DNA of 64,000 nt, taken from contig CAJNDS010002628.1 of assembly GCA_905221605.1 (NCBI GenBank), positions 188,763-252,762 of the forward strand, written 5' to 3'. The stretch is from Symbiodinium natans (Eukaryota > Sar > Dinophyceae > Suessiales > Symbiodiniaceae). The notes under the pieces are model-generated. The model made no database searches. It worked only from the letters and a program-made list of their open reading frames with translations, and was not told the origin of the DNA. Below are positions 47,530 to 57,200 of this stretch, in pieces (position 1 is the first letter of the stretch; each line of letters opens with the position of its first letter). Position numbers and translations under genes: made by a program.

Positions 47530-47800
47530 CTCCCGGGTTCAAGGCTTGGCGGTGATTCTTCAGCTGCTCGTGGGATTTTGGAGAGTTAAGATATAGGGAT
47601 TTGACCATTCTGGGAGCATTCGGCTGCATCAAGTTGCAATATGTCTCACTGGAATCCGTCGGGGGGGGGGGGGTGGTCGAGGGGCGTTTCTGGTCTAGTC
47701 GGTGCGTGCTTGGAGACTTGTTGCTGCTTTTTGGGGATTGCTACAATCTGAGGAGTTTGAGGGAGACATGTAGGGGGGAGCGGCGGGGGATATTCTAAAG
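47530..47800. other. non-repetitive sequence before the retrotransposon
   Basis: Contains a poly-G run (~47,659-47,671). No gene assigned. This is the integration site of the Copia element. Confidence 0.4.
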
Positions 47801-47805
47801 GATCC
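47801..47805. repeat. target site duplication GATCC (left)
   Basis: GATCC immediately precedes the left LTR and is repeated directly after the right LTR at 59,125-59,129. Five bases is the usual duplication for Ty1/Copia integrases. Confidence 0.9.
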
Positions 47806-48232
47806 TGTTGATGGCTCAAACAGGTCCCCAGCGAAGAGCACCCCTTCGATGTGGACTGAGTCCTCCTCCGAAATCTCGAACCTTGTATTCTTTGCCGAAG
47901 AAAACCTCCGAAACTCCAATCGCCCAAAGTCTCCCAGACTGCACAGCGCAGAGCGGCCTATGGCTTTTCTCTCAGCTAGCGAACACGCTCGGACTCAGAA
48001 GAGAAGAAAGAACAAAAGCAAGCTGACAAGTGCTATACAAAGCCAGACTTACAAATCTTTCTTGAAAGCTATGTGTTTGCGGTGCATGCAGCCCCTTCCA
48101 AGCACATCCCTACTGAGTGCTTCAAGCATGTTCGGGTTATGTACTCGTGCTGCATGCCTTTGAACCACAAGTCGGAAAAGAAGAAGCGAAGCACCTGGGC
48201 AAAGGGCTCGTGGAGGGTCTGGACATTCAACA
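47806..48232 (-). repeat. 3' LTR of Copia element
   Basis: 427 bp, identical by eye to 58,698-59,124. Its ends form TGTTGA...TCAACA, the canonical TG...CA retroviral-type termini. On the minus strand it is the downstream LTR. Confidence 0.95.
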
Positions 48233-48241
48233 CTCCTCCTT
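48233..48241 (-). promoter_or_regulatory. polypurine tract
   Basis: Read on the minus strand, AAGGAGGAG directly abuts the 3' LTR, the expected position of the plus-strand DNA primer. Confidence 0.8.
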
Positions 48242-48268
48242 GAAAAAGCCGCCAGGCGCCTTTCACTA

Positions 48269-51200
48269 CTACCCATTTCGTGTCTTCCTCCCGAGACAAT
48301 GCCTACAAGGAGTCTTCGCAGTAACCCCCAAGGGTTGATGGAGGCCGGCACGACAATGGATATCATCATGGATAGTCTTCCCTTTGGGAGTCATGTATGC
48401 ATGCTCGTCAACCCCAAAGACAAGGACGGGCTCAGTTTGAACCGCAACCGAAACCCCCCTAACACCCCTCTCAACCCCGGCATGGCGCACAGGCGAGGTA
48501 CCCTCGGCAGGGCGGGCAGGCGTTGGAGGAAGTGGATGAGGCGGTGGAGGTCGTGGAACAGGAGCGCGAAGCCATGGATTATCCCCAGATGCACAGGCAG
48601 AGCCCTGAGGTGAATCACACGGCGGCGGGGGCGGAGGCGTTTGTTTTCGCCTGTGTCTCCTCCTTGCTTGCATCTCGATGCTTGTGGTGGATGATGTGTC
48701 AGGGGATGGCAATTCCCTTTCAAGGGCTTGAGCCACAGCTCGCTGCAGCTTCTCTTCCCGGCGGGAAAGGGCCTTGACTACGGGCCTGGTCTCAACCCTA
48801 CGGTAAACTCCCCTACCTACACCCTTTAGGCATTCCCAAACCCCAAGTGCAGCTATCACTACAACCACTAGTGCAACATACAGCCATGTGTCATCCGAGA
48901 TCCCGGGCGGATCCTCATGCACAAGTGGTGGTGGAGGCGGAGGCGCTTGGCCTTCATGCTGCTCTTGACCATAAATCACCCCAGCATACGACATCAACAA
49001 TGCCACCCATGCTGCTAAACCTTGCGAACACCCAGAACCCTGGAGGCATTGCACACTGGCGGTTGGCTCCTCACTCTCCCTTGTCAAGCCTATCAGTATG
49101 CTCAGGTCTCTCAGGCGAGCACTCGAAAGAGCCTTAGTGAGGATATCGGCACACTGAATGTCCCCCGGACAGTGAGATAGGGACATCCCCTGCTCGACAA
49201 GTTGGCGCAAGGCAGCTGCGCGTACCTTAAGGTGTCTTGTCCTCTGGCTGGACGACCCCTCCGCTAGGGCAATAGCGGCGGTAGAGTCACAACGGAGGTG
49301 AAGTGGCGACATGTCATTGGTGACATCCTGAAGTGAGGCAAGGAAGGATTGGCCCAAGATAGCCCCTTCGCTTAGGGTCTGGAGTTCCGCTTCCGCCGTG
49401 GAGACGGAGATTAGGGGCAACTTGGTGGCTTTCCAAAACACCGTGGCTCCCCTGTACTTAATTAGTACCCCACCGAAGCTGTGAGCTCCTTCCGGAGCGA
49501 AGCTTGCATCAGTGAAAACCTGAACACCTCCATGGGGATCGGAAACCCTAAGTTCCAACCGGACCTTCTTCGTGGCTGCGAGGAACTTGAGGAGGCGCTG
49601 GCCTATTTCGCAAACTCTTTCCGGACATTTCGAGGTGTTGCAGCACATGGTGTGCACCAGGTAGGAAATATCTGGCCTGCTGCGTTGACTGATCCATAGC
49701 AATTCTCCTGTGATTTTCTGCGCACGCTTCAGGGCATCAGCGCCTGCAGGTTCGTTTGGAAAATCATGGAGGAGTTCCTTCGGGCATGCAACCAAGCTAG
49801 GGTGACCAGAAAACCCATGCGCATGCAACACTTCCTCGATGTAGGCAGTCTGCTCCAGGGAGAAGCCCGGCTCCTTGCCGGGGGCCTTGGGAAGTGGTCG
49901 TATGTTCACCCCAAGGAACTTTAGGGGCTCCTCCTCAGTTGCCTGCTTAAGCGGATCCAGTTCCCAACCCAAGGATGTCCTGATGTAGTCGTAGATGGCT
50001 CGAGCTCTTGACTCAGTCGTGAGAAAGAGCACGTCGTCGACGTAGAGGATCATCAGACCCAGCGTCTCACCCCCCACCCCTTTGATGCGAAGGATGTTAG
50101 CATCGACCTGGCCCTGTTCCAGGGTTAGGAGCTCCCCTGTGGTCGGATCCACTGTCTTGACCCCCTTCAAAGCCTGGTCGCGGTATTCGGACCACCATCG
50201 TGGACTCTCCCTTAATCCGTATATTGCTTTACGGATCACCCAGTACTCGCCCTCCTCGGCGAGGGCGAGGTCCCTCAGGATTTGCGGAGGCCTCAAGATG
50301 TATTTTCGTCCCTTCGCCTGTGATCCTAAAGGTGCAAGGAGGAACGCTGTGGCCACATCGGTGCCATAGGCACCCCACTGGTTGTGGGATGCCTCGACGA
50401 GCGCGGCCCGCAGTCCTTCGACTGCCACGCCCGACGCGTAAAGGTCGTCGGCGTCCGTAAAGCCGGATTCATTTCCGCAAGCGACAAGCCGAGCCTTTCG
50501 ACGGTAGGGTTCGTCCTGTTTTCCCGGCTTCACCGTACATACTCCCTTGGCGTGGAGCACAGTGCTTTCAGGATCATTAAGCAACTCAGCTGCCCTTTTC
50601 CCGGAAACCCTTTCTATCGCACCCTTGCCAACAAGTGACTCAAGTTCCTTCTTGAAAGCCTGAAACCAATGGTGCTTATGGCGCCGCACCTCGGCAGGCG
50701 CCACGGTGTGAGTGGTTTCGAGAGGCCTTCCTTGCAGAGCTTCCAGCCTGCCCTCCATGTCATGGGTGTAAAGCTCGGCCTTGCAAGCCTGGACCTCGGA
50801 GACATGTGGCACCTGGTCTACCTCTTTAGGAAACTGAACACCTTGCTGAAGGATGATGTAGGCAGGCGAAAGCAAGGCAGCTGGGATCCGGCTCGAACAT
50901 GAGGAATGCGCATTGGCCAGAGGGGGTTCTTCAAGGTCTTCGTGGTCATGCAGGGCCATTCGGATCACCGGAGTCTCAAGCGTTGACTCCTCCTGGGCTT
51001 CCTCATCAGGGTGACGGTCTGAAAGGCCCAGGACATCACAGCGGTGTCTGGCGAAGGTTCTCAGGGCCAGGCGAGCGACGATGGGATGCAACCCATTCCG
51101 ATTCCAAAAGTACCCCCGAACCATATCATCGAACGTGTTGTTGGCATATTCGATGTCACTAGGTCGCGCCACCAAATCCGCCTCGGAACCAAGCTCCTCA

Positions 51201-54200
51201 GCAAGTCGCAGAACCTCAAGCGGAATTGGGGTCCACTGCTGGATCTCATCGAATGCCTCTTGGGCCGGTGCTTCGATGATAGCTGGTGTCACCCGAGGAT
51301 CTGGTCGTCCTTCTGGCGGTTCGGACGACCCGGCCGTGGCATCATCAGAAACATTGGAAGCTCGTTCCTCCGCTGCTCTCTGATGCCTTCTTTGCCGGAT
51401 CTCCTGGATGAAGGTAGGTCGTGAACCATTTCCTCCAATGGCTCGTACCCCAGCCTGAGCCGGGGTCGCAGGTGTTGGACCACTAGGACGTGCATCAGTG
51501 GTGGGCCCTTGCTCAAGATTCCGCAGAACCAACTCACGGAAAAGTCTGGTTTCCACGAGAGACCAGCCTTCCTCCAGCAAGTCTTCTGGGTACACATAAA
51601 GCATGTCCCTTGCAACCTCAACTCCCAAGGCCTCTAACCCCTCTACTCGGTGTTGGAGGTTTAGGGTAACCAGGGCCCTAACTAAGTCGGGGTCATTGAT
51701 GGCACCAAGCCTGTCAGGTAGCTCGATGCCCTCTTCAGGAGTTGAGCCAAGCGAGGACACTTGAATCGAGGCTTGGGTGGAACCTGTTCCCGATATGCCA
51801 GAGGTAGCGGCACTGTCGCCTTGCAGGTCGGAAGCAAGTTCTCCCGAGCTCGAGGATGTCCCTCCTCCTTGGATCATTGCAATCCTCACCGGTGAGGGCA
51901 CAGGGAACCCAAAACCTCTAAGGGCATCAGAAAGGTCACGGTCCCATCCCAGTGGTGTGAAACCCGCAATGACCCAATCTGAACTTGCAGGCACGGCATG
52001 CCAGTTTCTGGCATTGAAGGTGACAGCCCCTTCCAGAAACTGAACCTCCCTCCCGGCTAAAACCCTTTCGGAAGTAACCTTGACCTCGCTTTCCTCTTGC
52101 TTTCCTCCTCCAAAGACCGGGTTAGAGTCTTGAGTACTCTCAACCCACAAGGTAGGGCACTTCACATGGACGGCATGGTTCCAAGACCCAATCTCGTTTT
52201 GAAGGTCACGATGAGGAGAGACCTCTCGCGCGCGGAACACAGCAAGGGCAACCCATGTGGGAGGAGTTCCGGACGGATGCTCACAGTCTCCGAGAGAGTG
52301 TTGCAGAAAGGCATTGAGGTATCGGGTAAGCTCGGGCCTCTCCCCTGTCGCCAAGGTAATCCCCTTGTTGATGGACCCCCTAGCATAAGCCCCAAAGGTG
52401 CAACCCGAAGCAACGCCCCGAATCCTTTGATGGCTGGCGGAGGGACGAATGTTGAGGGCCTCATTCAGGAGGGTAGCGACTTCACCAGGAGAGAAGGACA
52501 AGGCTTCTCGCAGGCTTCTCGCTTTCTCTTCTAAGGGCTGGACAACCGTGATGCGTTTAGCCATCTTGGTCTTGCCAGTAATCTTCCTTCTAGGCGCAGG
52601 GACAGGAGGCTCCGCTGGATCTGTGCTAAGGTGAAGTGGGTCAGGGCGAACTCTAAGGCCTTCTGCAAAGGGACTTGGTTGGTCGACCTCAGGTGGCTCT
52701 TCGGTTCCTATCCTTCCACCCGGAGACTTACCTACAACCCGATGTGCAGGCTCTTCTAACCCCTTACTATCAGGGAGCGGCAGCGGCTCGACCTCAGGCG
52801 GCTCTTCAACCCCTATCCTTACACCCGGAGACTTACCTACAACCCGAGGTGGTTGGCTCTTAGTTCCATCGAGACGAGGAATCTCTTCCGGGCTTAGTGG
52901 TGCAGGCGGCGGCTCTTCAACCCCCAACCTAACACCCGGAGTCTTTCCTACAACCCGACGTACTGGTGGTTGGTATCGTTCTTCGGAAGGCTCTGTTGGC
53001 ACGACATATGAAGGAATGTCGTCTTGCTTGGACTCGGACCCAAAGTCGGCAGCAACGCCAGGCATATCCAGGACTTCTTTCTCGGGATCGACTGGGTTTG
53101 CCCGGATGTTCCGGACCGTCACAAGTTTCCCCTCATCATTCAAGACAACATGCCCATCGGTAACGATGTTGGACGGTGACAGGTATCGCCCCTGGGACCA
53201 GGGATTCCAGGGCTTCAGGTTGCCAGGAAGGACAGGCCTCTTAAACAGCACTCGTTGCCCGAAGTAGGCCGGAGGTGATGTTCCCAGTACTCGGTGTTGA
53301 TGCAAGGAAGCAGCATACTGCATCGCCGAGGGCCAATGGATGACAGGGAGATCTGCACTGCTCAGGAGCGTGCGCGCCCTCTGTTTACTCCATCCCACGA
53401 TCCTCTCGGCGAGTCCGTTCCCCTTATGGTCGTGAGGCTCGGACATACTCACACGGATGGAGCGCTTAGAACACCATTCCTTCAACCCTTCGGAGAGGAA
53501 TTCTCTTCCTTGGTCGGTGTGCAAAGAACGAACGGGTAGACCGATGCGCTCTATTTCGGAGATGATGGAGTGGATGGCAGGCAGGATGGCCGTGAAGTGT
53601 TTCGAGGGAATCGGGCGGACAAAACGAAGGACGGTTTGAGGTACAGGGCTTTCCAGCTGTTTGACAGTCGTTCGCAAGGCCTCTTCATCCCACAGACCCC
53701 CTTCCTCCTCCTCTTCAACTTCCACGGTCACGGTATCCAAGGTGGATGATATCTCAGGCGCCCCTTCCTCCTCCTCTGGCCAGGAGAAAACGTCTTGGAC
53801 TTCCTCCTCCAGACGGTGGTCCTCCTCGGCAGGACTGACATCATGCTCAGGAATTGGAGGGATTCCTCGAAGGTCCTTGCCCTCCTTGGCCATTTGATCA
53901 AGCAGATCCTTGGCGAAGAGATCCTCGATGGATTTCCTGGCGCCGATCCAGCCTCCCTTCTCCAAAAGCTCCGACGGTGCCCTGTAGGCCGCCACCAAGG
54001 CATATCTGTGTCGAGGTCGGGAAGCGATACAATCTTCCGAGAGCCCCTTCTCGGGCAACGGACCGAGAAGGTCACAAGACAAGGCAAAAGATGCCGGGGC
54101 CTTAACCTTCCGATGTTGGAGGCCAACCCCGCTCCCGAGGATGCACGCCTTGCAGTCGCGGCGATAGGGGAGGTGGCCGCTCAAGATGTGTTGACGCCAC

Positions 54201-57200
54201 TCCTCCTCTTCCTTGCTCACGGCAGCAGCAGCAGGTGCTTCGGAAGGTTCCTGGATTTGTCGTCGGGCCTCAGTAATGGCCTTATCAATGCTCTCAAGCT
54301 CTCCAGGACGCAAAACATCCGACGGTGGCAGGAAAGCTCCGGCAATGCAAGCTCTCACCTCGGCCTCAACCTTGCAGGAATCCAGGGATGGTATAGCGCA
54401 GTTGGAAGCAATCACAGTGCCGGTGTGTGGCGCCTCTCTTGTTTCAAGGCCACCGGTCCAAGTAGCGAACCGGTTCCACGCCTCAGTCGTGAAGGGTTTG
54501 GCCGACGACGACATCACCGCCAACGGAACCGTGTAACCCCTAACAACAGACGAAAGGGTCCACAACCACTGCAACAACGGGACCAGGCTGAGATTGGGGC
54601 CAAGCTCACCCTCTACCCCAGCAATTCGACCATGGACGGCGGCCCACAGAAGAATCTGAGCGATGCTGTTTCCAGGGGTCAGGGCCTCGCGGTGCTGCTT
54701 GCTCAGGTTGATGGTTACTATGGGAACCCCCCTTTGATTACACCAAGTATCCAAAGGATCGTCCCCGAAGTCTTGCCTAACAAACCTTAGCACCCAGTCC
54801 TTAGAGCTCTCTAGCGTTCGCCTAGTTCTCCTTGGCAGCTGAAGGGCCTTTAGGACGTGTCGCACATGGTGGCTGTGGATGGGGAGGTTGGCTCCCAGGA
54901 GAGGAAGGTGCTCCTTCGCAAAGAGGCCTGTTGCCGTCGCAGCTTGCAGCAGCTCAACCCTGGAACCAGTTTCCCTAGCTTCCTTGACCCTAGCCTTCAG
55001 TGGCTTCGGTGCACTTAAACCTCTTAGGATGGCCTGAAGCTCTTCCACCTCAGTGTTGAACTTCGCCAGCTTAGCTTCTTCAAGCTCATGGATGAGCTCC
55101 AAAGCTCTGGTCTCTGCCAAGATCGGACAACCCTGGCGGACACGAAGCGGGATCTTCCCATGAAGCGGATGCACCAAGGTGGCCTTCTTCCCAGACCATG
55201 TCAAAGAGCATCCTAGCTCCTGGATCAAAGCTCCAACCGGGACGATGGGCTGCGATCCCGGCTCAACCAGGATGGTTCCGGAGGAATTTTGCTCCATCAC
55301 CCTCGTCACCCCTCCGGCCAAAGTGACCTCAGTGCGAGACGTGTTGGTGTCCTTAGGCTCTCGAGAACGCATGGGGTGCGAGGCTCCGGAGTCCAGCAAG
55401 CCAGTCCTTTCACCCTGGTCTACCTCGCAAGGCGAGGGGTCAGTGCTTGCTACCTGTGCAGTTCTGATGTTAGGCTGTCCATCAGGGATCGCCTGGCGGA
55501 TCGCATCGAGGTGGGCCTGAAGGGTCGCAACCGAAACAGGAACCCCTTGGGCGACAGGAGCTTGCGACGCTGATGGAATGGGCTGTGCTTCAACGACAGG
55601 TACCCCGGAGGGTTCCTTGGGCTGGATTGCCTTGAGAACCTTGGCAGCATCCTCAAGGAGAGCTGTGACGTGGTTGGCATTGGGCGAGGGAGCTGCAGCC
55701 TTCAACTCAGGTCCCTTTGGTGGAGGTGAGGTCTTAGGGTTCTTGGGAGGTGGACCCCCGGCCCTTCCGGCTTTGCTGTTCGGGCAATCCACCTTCCGGT
55801 GATTTCTTCCTCCACAAGCCATACATCTTTCACTACGCTCATTCGCAGGAATCTCCTTCCACTCGTGCAAGTCTTGGCACCTTTCCCCTTTACGGCAACC
55901 CTGACCCTGCAGAAAGAACCGACACTTATTCCCTGTGGAACCAGGCTGTGGCGGAGGACTCTTAGGGTTAACCGTCGGGAGTCCTGGGGCAGGGTTCTTA
56001 GGGTTCCCCTTTCCTTTAGGGCCTGGTGCTTGCGAAGACGATGCTGGAGCTGTCGGGTTATCCACCGCTGCAATCTGAGGAGGGGGCGCCTTGGCCTTCG
56101 GAGTGACCCTTCCGAGCGCTTCAACCTCGGCAGTAAGGGCAGCATGGAGCTGAACGACCGACTCCTGGCTTGGTGCAACCTCAACCTTCAAGGCGGCTCG
56201 AACCAGATTAACCCTAAAGAGAGCTTCGGGAGCCCCCTCAAGCACACCCTTAACTATCGTATTTAGGGCCTTTACAAGGATCACTGGATCAGGAGTGGTT
56301 CCTCCCAAGGCTTGAGTTCGCAGTAGCCAACGCTTCCACTTCCGGAGGACTTCAGTGGCTTGGTGCGGCGATGATGCTTGCACAGGAGATTGAAGGAACT
56401 GAATCCCCTGCTCTCGTTCCGAGACTCCACCAGGGGCATACAGAGAATACAGTCGGCAGATGATCCCCAGAGGAGTTTTGATCCTCCCTGCCACGAGTTC
56501 TTCCTTGACGGACTTTGGGCAGGCTGCAATTAGGAGCGACTCCAACCTTTTTGCCAACCTGGACCATCTTACATCCTGGAGTTCGTAACTCGGGACAGGG
56601 TTTAGAGTCAAACGGGTGACAGGATCGGCCGATATGTATCCAGCGTACCATCTCTCTGCTTCCTTGCACAAGCATGCCCAATAGTCAGCCGATGTGCTGG
56701 ACATGTCCTCCACACAGGGCGCGCAAAGGTGCAACCAATCCATGAATGCCAACGATGCCTCAGCCCCAATTTCAGGCAACTTAGGAAGTTCCTGCCAATG
56801 GTACTTGACCTGCTCGGCACTCGTGGGTGAACCTTCACTTCCCCGCAGGACAGCTTGCAGGCCTTGCAGTAAGTTCGTGACCTCAGGACTCCTAGCGTTT
56901 GCATCTTGGATCGGGGAAACTGCTGCACCTGGGCTTGGCACGCCTTGGACATGCTCCAAGGGCTTCGTACCCCGAGCTGCGACCGAGGGAAATGCTGCAC
57001 CTGGACCTGGCACGCCTGGGACTTGCTCCAAGGGCTTCGTACCCCGAGCTGCGACCGAGGGAAATGCTGGCACGCCTGGGACTTGCTCCAAGGGCTTCGT
57101 ACCCCGAGCTGCGACCGAGGGAAATGCTGCACCTGATGCACCTGGCACGCCTGGGACATGCTCCAAGGGCTTCGTACCCCGAGCTGCGACCGAGGGAAAC

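Noticed and set aside
47646-48369. Frames in and around the left LTR, identical to those in the right LTR
   Set aside because: They are copies of the same LTR sequence and partly antisense to it, not separate genes.
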